From Oehlia diaphana (lineage: Eukaryota > Glomeromycota > Glomeromycetes > Glomerales > Glomeraceae): a stretch of 30,000 nucleotides of DNA. Each line of letters opens with the position of its first letter. Position 1 is the stretch's first letter. Shown here piece after piece: positions 1-9,100 of this stretch. The notes under the pieces were generated by a model, which saw only the letters and a list, made by a program, of their open reading frames with translations, did not search any database and was not told where the DNA came from. The stretch covers positions 40,845-70,844 of the forward strand of contig QZLH01000183.1 in NCBI GenBank assembly GCA_003833135.1, read 5' to 3'. A program made the translations under genes and the position numbers.

Positions 1-247
1 AAGATTACTGATTTGCCAAAACCTAGGGATTTAGATAAGATGGCATTTTGCCGAAAAGCGAAATTCTGCTGAAACTATATTAAAGTTATATTAAAAAACT
101 GGCAAAACTCTGGAAAAAAGTGAAACTGCTAAAACTTATTATAAATGCTAAAACTGCCAAAATTCTGCTAAAATTATAATAAATCTATAGTAAAATTTTA
201 ACAAAACTAATCGTAGGATTTTGAAGAGGTTTAGACAAGCAACTTTA
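1..247 (+). mobile_element. Diverged copy of the 243-bp MITE found again at 1740-1982
   Basis: This stretch aligns over nearly its whole length with 1740-1982. Shared blocks include GATGGCATTTTGCCGAAAAG near 40-58 and GAGGTTTAGACAAGCAAC near 225-242. The right end reads CAAGCAACTTTA, one base off the intact copy. The left end is degenerate and reaches the window edge, so its target duplication cannot be seen. It contains no coding capacity. It is probably an older insertion of the same non-autonomous DNA transposon family. Confidence 0.75.
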
Positions 248-259
248 CGTAAAACTGCA

Positions 260-284
260 GCAATCTGCAATTTTTGCAGATTGC
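260..284. repeat. Perfect 11-bp stem hairpin
   Basis: GCAATCTGCAA (260-270) is followed by a 3-base loop and then its exact complement (274-284). It sits just right of the MITE copy in a patch rich in TGCAG words. The rest of 248-517 is AT-rich and I see no gene in it. Its role is unknown. Confidence 0.6.
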
Positions 285-517
285 CACATTTTTTTTTACA
301 ATTTTTAGTAAAAATCTGCTGCACAATACTGCAAAGTGCAGTTTTCATATTTTTTTAATGAAAAAACAATAAATAATTTGTGATAATCTTCAAAATTGCA
401 AATTTATCAAATACTTTAAACAAAAATCTTTGGAGATTTTCAAAGTTTTTTATTTTATTTTAATAAACTTTGTAAAAACTTTATTATTTCGTAGTTTAAA
501 AATAAACTAATATTAAC

Positions 518-601
518 ATGATTATTCTTTCACTCTTTCCTTTCACTCTCATTCTTCCGTTAGTTTTCCAGTTTTCTAATAAGTTTTGCATACAATTTTT
601 G
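518..601 (+). CDS. Candidate first exon encoding a signal-peptide-like leader
   Basis: The ATG at 518 opens a frame starting MIILSLFPFTLILPLVFQFS, a strongly hydrophobic stretch of about 20 residues followed by the polar residues NK. This has the shape of a secretory signal peptide. The frame stays open to a TAA at 641-643. The next clear splice acceptor is the TAG at 671-673, where the module array begins. A donor is uncertain: GTTATG at 602 would give a 72-nt intron like its neighbours, and GTTAGT near 559 would give about 115 nt. If real, this is the first exon of a secreted multi-exon protein encoded by the array. The hydrophobic run could also be chance in T-rich DNA, since TTT and CTT codons produce it easily. 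The 3' end given is one of the two options. Confidence 0.3.
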
Positions 602-2630
602 CGTTATGAAACAAATTTTATATATATATATTATTTTTTGTAAGAAATATTAATGTTTCTTCTTTTTTTATAGGTTCTGTCAAGTATTTTAGATCAAAAT
701 GATAAATTTCAAAAATGGTAAATTTCACAATATTATGTAATATTGTGAAACCTTTTTTTACAAGAACCATCTAAAATTTTTTACTTTTTTTTGTAGGTTC
801 AAGTATTTCTTTCAGTTTGGGAATTTTAAAATAAAGGCTTTTAAAATAATAAGTTTCACAACATTTTATTAGTTGTAAAGCTTAGTTTTTTTTTTGTTTG
901 AGAAATATTATACTGACATTTCTATTTCTTTTTTTTTATAAGTTCAAGTATTTCAGTCTTGTGAAATTCAAAATGGCAAAAAAAGCAATTTCAAAATGGT
1001 AAGTTTCGTTTAGTTACAAAGCTTAAAAAAATTTTTTTGAGAAACATTATACTAACGTTTCTCTTTTATTTTTTTATAAGTTTCATTTCAACTTAAAGCT
1101 TCAAAATAGAGGATTTTAAATGGTAAATTTTGCACATTGCATTGTGAAACCAACTTTTTTTTTCTTTGAAAAATAATGATATTAACGTTTTTCTTTTATT
1201 TTTTTGTAGATTTCAGTACTCAAGGATCCAAAACGGATATATAATTAGTTTCGTAATATTTTATTGTGAAACTATAATTTTTTTATTTATTAGAATGTTT
1301 TATTTTTAACGTTCTTCTTTTTGTTTTTTTTATAAGTTTTAGTATTTTAACGATTTCTGAAATGAAAAAAGGGTGAGTTTTACAACATTTTGTTGTAAAA
1401 CTTATAATTTTTTTGATTTTTGTTATTAAGAATGTTTATTAAATAATGTTCTTTTTTTATAGAGAATAGCTTTCTGGACGAAATAAAAATAAGGTATTTT
1501 TTATAGAGAATGGAAATAAAATAAGGTAATAATCTGAGGACAAAAAAAAATAATTTTTTTTTAGTATTTTTTATTAAGAATATTTACTGATGTTCTTTTT
1601 GGTTTTTTGTAAAAAATGGCTTTTTAAGCAAAATGGATGCAAAAATATATCACAAATAAAAAAAATATTTTTTTATTTTTTGTTAAGAATATTTACTAAC
1701 ATTCTTTTTTGATTTTTTTATAGAGAATGACTTTCTGAGTAAGGTTGCTTGCCAAAACCTAAAGGTTTAGGCAAGATGGCATTTTGCCGAAAAGCAAAAT
1801 TCTGCCAAAATTATATTAAAGTTATATTAAAAAACTGGTGAAACTCTGGAGAAAGGCGAAACTGCCAAAATTTATTATAAATGCTGAAACTGCTAAACTC
1901 TGCCAAAACTATAATAAATTTATAGTAAAATTTTAACAAAACTAATCATAGGAATTTGAAGAGGTTTAGACAAGCAACCTTATTTCTGAGTAAAATAAAC
2001 CAAAGTAAGCTAAAATATTTTATTTTATTTTTTTTTCATTAAGAATATTTTACTAATGTTCTTCTTTTTTTTATAAAGAATAACTTCTGGATGAAATAAA
2101 AACAAGGTAATAATCCAAAAATAAAAAAAATTATTTTTTTATTTTTTTGTTAAAAATATTTTTAATGTTCTTTTGTTTTATTTTGTAGGTTCTGATACTC
2201 CAATAGTTTTCAGAATAAAGAAATGGTAAGTTTCACAATGAATTTGTTGCAAAACTTCAATATTTTTTTAAATTTTTCAAAGAACGTTTCTAACATTTTT
2301 TATCTTTTTGTAGTTTCTCTTGGACAGAATTTTGAAGATAAAACTTTGAAATTCTATTATTTTATTTAAATGAAATTTTACTAATGTTTCATTTTTCTTT
2401 TTTGTAGGACTATAGCACTTTGCAGCTCCTAGACGATAGAATTTCAAATGTAAGCTTCAAAATTCTATTTTTCTTTTATTTTTTTTTATTAGCAAATATT
2501 ACTAACGTTTTATCTCTTTTTTTTAAGTAAAGGAAGCCAAAGTACGATTCCAGTCTTTCATTTTGAAGTAAAACTTCAAAATTTTCTTCTTTTTTATTTA
2601 AACGAATGTTCACTAATAGTTAAATTAAAG
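602..2630 (+). repeat. Tandem array of about 15 exon-intron-like modules (possible multi-micro-exon gene)
   Basis: Each module has a 30-56 nt core bounded left by a T-rich tract ending in TAG or AAG and right by GTAAGT, GTAAAT, GTGAGT or GTAATA. A 75-90 nt intron-like spacer follows. Clear cores: 674-717, 797-848, 943-998, 1081-1122, 1210-1246, 1337-1372, 1463-1493, 1724-2004 (interrupted by a MITE), 2077-2106, 2189-2225, 2408-2449 and 2528-2567. Spacers carry TACTAAC-like branch sites about 20-30 nt before the acceptor, for example 1050-1056. Early cores begin GTTCAAGTATTTC and end AAAATG; later ones begin AGAATRRCTTTCTG. Several cores have an open frame, such as FKYFSLVKFKMAKKAISK at 943-996 and DYSTLQLLDDRISN at 2408-2449. 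Others contain stops or a damaged donor (near 849) or acceptor (near 1612 and 2076). The array may be a tandem-repeat protein gene, perhaps secreted, or its decaying remains. Module-wise repeats recall what I remember of SP7-like effectors of Rhizophagus, but I cannot show homology. Confidence 0.55.
1740..1982 (+). mobile_element. 243-bp MITE with terminal inverted repeats and 8-bp target duplication
   Basis: The left end reads TAAGGTTGCTTGCCAAAACC. The right end is its inverse complement with two mismatches over 21 bases. The element is flanked by identical TTTCTGAG copies at 1732-1739 and 1983-1990, an 8-bp target duplication. It has no ORF of note. Eight-bp duplications are typical of hAT and P superfamilies, so a non-autonomous hAT-like element is the best guess. 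It inserted into the core of one array module and split the AGAATGACTTTCTGAG...TAAAATAAACC sequence, so it is younger than the array. A second copy lies at 1-247. Confidence 0.88.
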
Positions 2631-2920
2631 AATATTGCTTTTAATGTTTGAAAAGAAAAAATAGAACTAGAAATAAAGGAAAATAGAAAATACCAGTAAT
2701 TTATATTTAATTTCACCTTCTAAAAGACAGCAGCATAAAGATTTTAATAAAATATTTTAATAATAGTTGTATATATTAAATCTTCATCGAAATCTTGTAT
2801 TACTTTTTTAATAAAAGTGCAGTTTTTTAAAAAATTGTAATATGAAACTTTCTGAATTTAATAAAAATTTTTTTCAGTATAATTGTTTCAGTTAAATAAA
2901 TGTAAATTATTGTACAATAT

Positions 2921-3052
2921 CTAAAAATAGTGTTCAGAAAGTATAACATAATCAAAATGATCTGCATCTGAGAGTGGTTTATCCCCCAAAATTCTAGAAA
3001 TAAAATTTCCTTTTTTGGTCTTGTATAATGTTGATGACGAATAGGAGTAGGG
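2921..3052 (-). pseudogene. Orphan C-terminal exon fragment, family unknown
   Basis: On the minus strand a frame opens with CCC at 3052 and ends at TAG 2923-2921. It encodes about 43 residues of natural-looking composition, including GNFISRILGDKPLSDADHF followed by DYVILSEHYF and the stop. Directly upstream in frame is a TAA, and no acceptor AG lies within about 40 bases, so it cannot be joined to a visible gene. I read it as the leftover end of a gene or transposon ORF. I do not recognise the family. The rest of 2641-3544 is AT-rich; I see nothing else in it except the imperfect CTTGGCTTGGCTT word cluster near 3393. Confidence 0.3.
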
Positions 3053-3544
3053 TTATACAATTCAAATGATTTATTTATATGGTTAATCTAAACATAACGC
3101 CCACGTGATTACAGTGTTTTTTAATAGAATAGAAAAAATAGATATAGAAGATTTTATTAATATAAAAGATTAATATAAAATTATAAATTTCATAAATTTT
3201 ATATAGTCTCAAATCTCAATTTTATTGATTTCATAGTAAATTGGTACTACTTTAAGCTAATTTGTTAAATACAAATTTATATAAAAAACTATCTAATAAT
3301 TTGATTTAACATTCAAATTTTATATTTTACAAATTTTGTCATGCCTATTAATTGTTGATTATGGAGGTTCTGAACATACTTCTCTTATTCAAGCTTGGCT
3401 TGGCTTAATAGGCTTACTAAACTTGAGTCATAATTTTTATGGCTTGCTCAAACAGATAATACTATTCTTAAATAAATAAATAAATTAAAATTTTTTTATA
3501 TTTTTATATATTCAGATATAATAAGCAAATTAACTTTATTGAAA

Positions 3545-4997
3545 TTAATTATTTTTTTTTAATAGGTCTTTTGCTGCATTTAATGATAGTTGATTCATTG
3601 GAGTTAACATTACTTTTGACTCTGCTGGAGGATTAGTTAAATCACTATTAAGACCAAAATTTGATCGTCGGTATAAATATCTGTAATCAACAAGTGAACG
3701 AACTGCTTTATAACCAATTTCTTTCATCAAATCATCTTCAAGAATAAATCCTTGATCTTCTGTTTCTACTAAAGCTTTCATAGCTGTAATGAAATGGGAT
3801 TTTTCCCAATAAATAGGAAAATTATTTATTATACTTCGCATGAGATTCACAATGTTTAGGATCAAAACCCGACTCATCCTCATATATTCCCTATTGTAAA
3901 AATCAGATAAACCTGTAACATATCAGATGTTTTAATATCTTGATTATTAAATCCATATTTCATAGCACCAAAAAATTTAATACGTACCAACCGATAATCT
4001 TGAACAAACTTGGAAATGTAAGACATACGTGTACCAACCAGTGAAGCTGCGTACATAATCAAAATCGTGTTTAAGTTCCATACAATCTATTTAATGTAAT
4101 ATTACTTATTTAGTATTCATTGTTCTAAATATTTTGAAGATTAAAAAAACAATACCATAGTCTTCAAGTTTATGATTTACAAAAAATTGCTTGGCTTCTT
4201 CTATACTTAAATCTCCAACAACATGTGGTGTTAAACGCATAGTATGCAAAGCTGTTTGGAATAAATAGATATGTCAAAAATCATGGTACATTACACATTT
4301 ACTGGTACTACGTATACCTACAATATTCCATCCAATCTAAAAAAAATGGTTCAGAAGAAGTAAGGACCACGTGAAATTGATTATTTTGTATTATTAGTTT
4401 TAGCCAGGAAAGAAATGCTTTGAAAAGAGTTTTATATTCCTTTGAAAGATCAGTAAAGTCAAATAGTTTATTTGCCTCATCAATTACTAAGATAGGTGGA
4501 GATATATTGTGATTCTTCCAATAACTTAAATTTGGAAGACTACTAGAAATTTTTTCAAGAAGCTCATAATTAAGTTCATTAACAGTTTCCAGCTTAGTTT
4601 TAGGTTTAATGAATATACTTTCGAAAAAATTTTGAAATTCTCCCCTAATACCATCAAGTAAAATACTGAACGACATACGAAGGTCGATAAATAGAGGGTT
4701 AAAGTTCCCATTTTGCACCACCTGACGCACCAAGGTAGTTTTCCCGGAATCAGTTGGTCCTAAAATAACATGAATTTCTGGAGTATTACTGCTAAATTTG
4801 GTTGTAAGCAAATCAAATTCTTGTTTCCGGTTAAAAAGGTCAAACTTTTTTCTTGAAAATTGAGAGAGATTCACTTTTTGCATATAGTTGACATAGTTGT
4901 GACCGAAGCTAAAATTGTAAGTACGTGGAATGATCAGGATTCTATTATATAAACCCGACGTTTGCAATCCTGACAAATCATAATCTCGGAAATTCAA
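3545..4997 (-). pseudogene. P-loop ATPase (AAA/ATPase_2-like), 3' part broken
   Basis: Exon 1 (4997-4322) gives about 225 residues with Walker A GPTDSGKTT at residues 80-88, Walker B ILVIDE at 169-174 and a sensor-like VVLTSSEPF near 210-217. Phase-consistent splicing adds exon 2 (4251-4156; LHTMRLTPHVVGDLSIEEAK...), exon 3 (4046-3988; ASLVGTRMSYISKFVQDYRL) and exon 4 from 3890 (GIYEDESGFDPKHCESHAK...). In-frame TAA then falls at 3824-3822. The expected continuation FSYLLGK and SHFITAMKALVETEDQGF lies in two different frames, the second running open to 3545. So there is one nonsense change and one single-base shift near an A5 run. The last about 90 residues resemble a winged-helix tail, as is usual behind archaeal-type ATPase domains. 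The family is an NTP-driven regulator or chaperone of unknown target. It may be a recent pseudogene, or sequencing error may exaggerate the damage. The start at 4997 is the first ATG; an upstream exon is possible. Confidence 0.7.
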
Positions 4998-5946
4998 AAT
5001 CCCGACATTTCATTATCCTTACACTAATATATTCATGAATACAAAAATTATTTATTTCAGTATATTAAAAATAAAAAATTATATCATTATATACAATAAA
5101 TTACGTTTTTATTTAAATAATCCATTAAAATTTTGCGAAGTTATTATTAAAATTATTAAATATTATTGTTACGGGATTCTGATGACATTTGCTCATTAAA
5201 GATACGATTAAATTATCGATTGCGTACCTTTAATACCATTTAAAACTTACTCAATTATTGCGGATTATATTAAATTAAGATGATGAATAACTAAATATAA
5301 ATCTATTTAGATACATATACGTTTTGTTGGGACATTTTTTCTATTTATTTTATTTTATTTTTATTTATCTTTTTTTTTTACGCTTCAATTTTTTTTTATT
5401 TAAAAAGAAAAATATATACACATAAAATAAAACATTTTATTTCATAATTTAATTCTTTATCATTTTCCTCTTTATTAGTACGTATAAACGTTCACTGTTT
5501 CTTTAATAAGTAAATAAAAAAAGGTGAAAATTAGTGAATCGATATTTGAATTCACCCACCATTCATAATAAATAATTCATTCCTAAATTAATTAATAGAA
5601 AAATGAATCGTAAATATTCGTAATTCATCCAAAATTCATTATTTCTAAATAATTTAAAGAAAAGAATGAATTTTTTTTAATTCACCAAATTAAATTTACG
5701 CTGTGCCTCATTCAACAGGTTACGTAAGAGGATTAAATGAAAAATTGTCCTCCCACCTTATTTCTTTGTACTACACTGTTACTCTTGAAAAATCAAAAAA
5801 AATATTATTTTTTTTTCTTTTTGAGAATTTTTTTTCTCTGAGAAAATTCTGAATACTCGAGAACCAGAGAATAAACACATACTTAAATTCTGTTTGTAAA
5901 AAAAATATATATATTTAGCATTTATATCTATCAATTTAGTTATAAA
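4998..5946. other. Intergenic region upstream of URA5
   Basis: AT-rich DNA between two divergently transcribed genes, so it should contain both promoters. It holds many TTCATT/AATGAA words at about 5535-5700, including ATTCATAATAAATAATTCATT, and a T-rich stretch at 5330-5400. The ATG of URA5 is preceded by TTAGTTATAAA. No ORF of credible composition is seen; the minus-strand reading at 5779-5997 is only an overlap with URA5. Confidence 0.6.
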
Positions 5947-6600
5947 ATGTCTCTTGAACCCTATCAACGTAAATTTATCGAATGGGCCATTGAACAAAAA
6001 GCCCTGACCTTTGGAACTTATACTTTAAAATCTGGTCGAGTTAGTCCATACTTTTATGATGCTGCTAAATTTAATAAAGGTAGCGCATTCGTAACTGTCG
6101 GTCAATTTTATGCCGACGTTTTACAAAATGTCGAATTAAATTACGAAGTGGTATTTGGTTCTGCTTACAAAGGAATCCCCATAGCTTTATCAACAGTTAA
6201 TGCCTTAATGGAAAAGTGTAATATCGATGTTTCTTACTCTTTCAATAGAAAAGAAAAAAAAATTCATGGAGAAGGAGGAAATATTGTTGGAGCACCATTA
6301 AAAGGAAATGTTTTAATCGTGGATGATGTTATCAGTGTGGGAACTGCAATTAGAGAATGTCTAAAAATCGTTAAAGAAAATGGGGCAAATCCTGTTGGTA
6401 TTGTTATTGCCTTAGATAGACAAGAAAAAGGGACAGGAGAAATCACTGTTGTGCAACAGATTGAGAAAGAATATAATTTACCTGTTAAAACAATTATTAA
6501 TTTAGATAATATTGTTCAGTATATTACAGAATGTGGTGGCTATGAAGAACATTTGATAATGATTGAAAAGTATCAGAATATTTATGGAGTCAAGAAATAA
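5947..6600 (+). CDS. URA5: Orotate phosphoribosyltransferase
   Basis: The 217-residue protein makes orotidine 5'-monophosphate from orotate and PRPP, the fifth step of cytosolic de novo pyrimidine synthesis. The N-terminal TFGTYTLKSGRVSPYFYDA (21-39) is the family's substrate-binding start. FGSAYKGIP (70-78) binds PRPP. The mobile catalytic loop RKEKKIHGEGG is at 101-111, and the PRPP-binding signature VLIVDDVISVGTA at 122-134 has the paired aspartates. The length matches fungal single-function enzymes of about 210-230 residues, separate from OMP decarboxylase. It is intronless, unlike both genes to its right, and no residue essential to the fold looks missing. ATAAAATGTC at the ATG is a good fungal start context. 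AATAAA at 6611-6616 is a possible polyadenylation signal. It is convergent with the transporter gene at 7064-9018, 463 bases apart. Confidence 0.96.
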   Translation: MSLEPYQRKFIEWAIEQKALTFGTYTLKSGRVSPYFYDAAKFNKGSAFVTVGQFYADVLQNVELNYEVVFGSAYKGIPIALSTVNALMEKCNIDVSYSFNRKEKKIHGEGGNIVGAPLKGNVLIVDDVISVGTAIRECLKIVKENGANPVGIVIALDRQEKGTGEITVVQQIEKEYNLPVKTIINLDNIVQYITECGGYEEHLIMIEKYQNIYGVKK

Positions 6601-7063
6601 TTATTTAAACAATAAAAATTGTTATAAATTTTTTATCACTCAATTTGTTAATTTTATAACTTAAATTTTAATAAAATGATAAATTCTTTAAATAAAAATA
6701 CTCAAATTACTGATAATTTAACACTCTTGTAGTCTTTGTACCTTACATATGTAATATTTTTCATCACGTTAATATATACAAAAGAAGTAAATGAATAAAA
6801 TAAGGTCTTGAAAATAAAGAGAATGTACGGTCCATATATAAATTTCTGAAATAAATCATGCCACTGTTCTTTCTTAGTAACCAAGAAAGTTTCGAATGAA
6901 CAGTTAGTAAAAGAAAACTTGTGGGAAAATGAAAATATACAGTAGATATTTACACAAAATAATAATTGATAATAACAATATATAATAGAAATAGAAAGAA
7001 GACTAATATTATACAGTAATTTGAAAAAAAAATATGCACAAGAAATAGAGTTAATTTACTTAT
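6601..7063. other. Convergent 3' intergenic region
   Basis: AT-rich spacer between the 3' ends of URA5 and the transporter gene. It contains AATAAA words near 6611, 6670 and 6690 and short A runs. No conserved-looking reading frame is present. Confidence 0.6.
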
Positions 7064-9018
7064 TTATTCATGTAGGCTTTCTTTTTCTGTGTCATCTTGC
7101 TTCGTATCAGACTTTAAATCATCTACAATTTCAACTTCGACAAAATCCACGTTTTTCGCTTCCTTCCCAATAGAGGCCAATATGATTAGACAGAAAGCAG
7201 CACATGCCGTAAGAATTACCTGAGTCAAACCATAATCGGGTAGCCCGTCCTTGGGGAATTTTTCTCCCAATACTGCTTCAATTTGTGCAGATGAGGAAGC
7301 AATTAGGACACCTAATTGATACGTGAACCCAGGAAATGTGCCACGAAAATTCGGAGGAGACAACTCATTCAAGTGAGCAGGAGCAATTCCATAAGCTCCC
7401 TGATTTTTTTTAAAAAATGGTTGCACTTAATTTAAAGTCGCTTAAATTATTATTTAAAGAAATGTATAATTTACCTGAACAAAAAAGTACACAAGGAATG
7501 CACCAACACTCAAAAGGACACGATTACGTGGGAGTACAAATAAAGGTAATGATGCACCTAATAATACCATCGCAACGATAATCGTTCTTCTTCGACCCAG
7601 ATATTGAGAAACGTACCCGCAAACCGCACCTCCTACTATAGCTCCTACATTGGCTACAATTGTTGTTACCGTAATTTCCTCTGAGAAATGAACATAAGAA
7701 TATAATATTTTAGATAAGTTTATTCATATATATATAAAATAATAATTTTGAGATAAGGTACCAGGAGAAAATAAAAGTTGTGTTTTGAGATACGTTGGAT
7801 AAAGGTCCTGAGTTCCTATCGATAAAAAAAATATTTAATGTGCGTTTATACCTATTAATTATGTTATGGTCATTCTTCTTACCGTGACTTATGAAATTGA
7901 GACCAGCCATTAACAAAATAGTATGAATTATTTTTGACCAATGGTGTTTGAAAACCTAAAACGTTAAATGACTTAATTAATCTTCAAACAAATCTCAAAC
8001 AAATGTTATTTACTGTACCAATTTTATTTCATTAATCCAACTATGTCCAATAGATTTGTGGCTTTCACGTGATCTCTCCCATAGTTGCGATTCGGGGACA
8101 TAAAAACGCAATAATATGATAAGTAGCGCGGGAAAGGAACCGATCCAGAACATGGCACGCCATCCGAGATTTACTGTCACTAAATAATAAAATATTGCGG
8201 CAACTATGTAACCAGCTGCATACCCTTGTTGCAAAATACCCGAAACCAAGCTACATAAAAATTAAAACGAATTTTTAATAAAATTAAAAATTTTAATTAG
8301 AAATAAGAAATTTTAATTCGTACCCACGAGCTTCAGGCGGTAGAATTTCCATTGTTAATGCAGCACCTAAACCCCATTCTCCACCCATTGCAAGACCAAA
8401 GATTGCTCTTAAAACGATAAAGGATTGAAAATTTGGAGCAAATCCTGAGGCAAACTCCATGGTACTAAATAATAGAATGTCAGCCATCAATGGATATCTC
8501 CTACCAAATCGGTCACCTAATAATCCAAAAATTAATGCACCGACTGGACGAAACATCAGCGTCACTGTAATGCTTTTGTCGAAAAAAACAATGTTTAAAG
8601 CAAATTATTAATTTATTAATTTAAAAATTGTAGAAACTGTAATAAATTACCTTGCAGAAATCTTGGAAGGTTGCATTTGGAATTCCTTTGCAATATAAGG
8701 CAAACTTTGTTGTTTCAGAACAATAAAATATTTATTGTTATTGCTAATTAAACGAGTTTTCGAAAAATTAACTAAAATAAGAATAACTTACGCGAATGAA
8801 ACAGTAAAAAAATCAAAAGCATCCAAAGTCCATCCAAGAAATGCAGCCAAAAAAGTAATCGTTTGAGCTTTATTTAATGAGCGTAAAATTTTCCAAGGAT
8901 TTATTGGCTTTTCAACTCTTGATATAAGTGTAGAACGTAAGGTGGTTTTGGGTATACCAGTCTCAGAGTCTACCACATCATTGAACGATATCTCGTTAAT
9001 TTCGTTCTTGTCAGCCAT
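7064..9018 (-). CDS. JEN-type monocarboxylate/proton symporter (major facilitator superfamily)
   Basis: Eight exons splice in consistent phase to 476 residues: 9018-8792, 8704-8651, 8572-8324, 8250-8019, 7955-7883, 7815-7762, 7680-7475 and 7399-7064. Introns are 54-88 bp except at 8703-8792 neighbours. Membrane segments begin at about residue 54 (TFLAAFLGWTLDAFDFFTVS). The MFS loop motif GDRFGRR is at 113-119 and a second copy-like GRRR follows TM8. NFISHGTQDLYPT (274-286) fits the JEN family signature NXX[ST]HX[ST]QDXXXT exactly, and its codons are split by the exon 5/6 intron. JEN proteins carry lactate, pyruvate, acetate or dicarboxylates with protons across the plasma membrane and are often repressed by sugars. 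The cytosolic tails of about 50 residues at each end contain Ser/Thr and, at the C-terminus, acidic residues. It appears complete, with no stop or shift. The exact substrate cannot be read from sequence. Confidence 0.92.
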
Positions 9019-9091
9019 TTTTCAGCAGATGTTAGCAATGGGGAAATCCTATAACTTTCAACCCAAAAAAAGAGCAGAATAAAACAATCGA

Positions 9092-9100
9092 CCTTATATA
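9092..9100 (-). promoter_or_regulatory. Candidate TATA box of the JEN-like gene
   Basis: On the minus strand TATATAAGG lies about 75 bases before the ATG at 9018, a usual distance for fungal core promoters. The word is not rare in such AT-rich DNA, so this is positional evidence only. Confidence 0.4.

Noticed and set aside
1494..1506. GTATTTTTTATAG as an intron
   Set aside because: At 13 bases it is too short; it looks like a small internal duplication of a module border.
602..2630. CRISPR-like array
   Set aside because: Units are degenerate and carry splice signals, there are no identical short repeats with unique spacers, and the organism is eukaryotic.
6264..6446. 60-residue frame opposite URA5
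   Set aside because: It is the antisense shadow of the PRPP-binding region.
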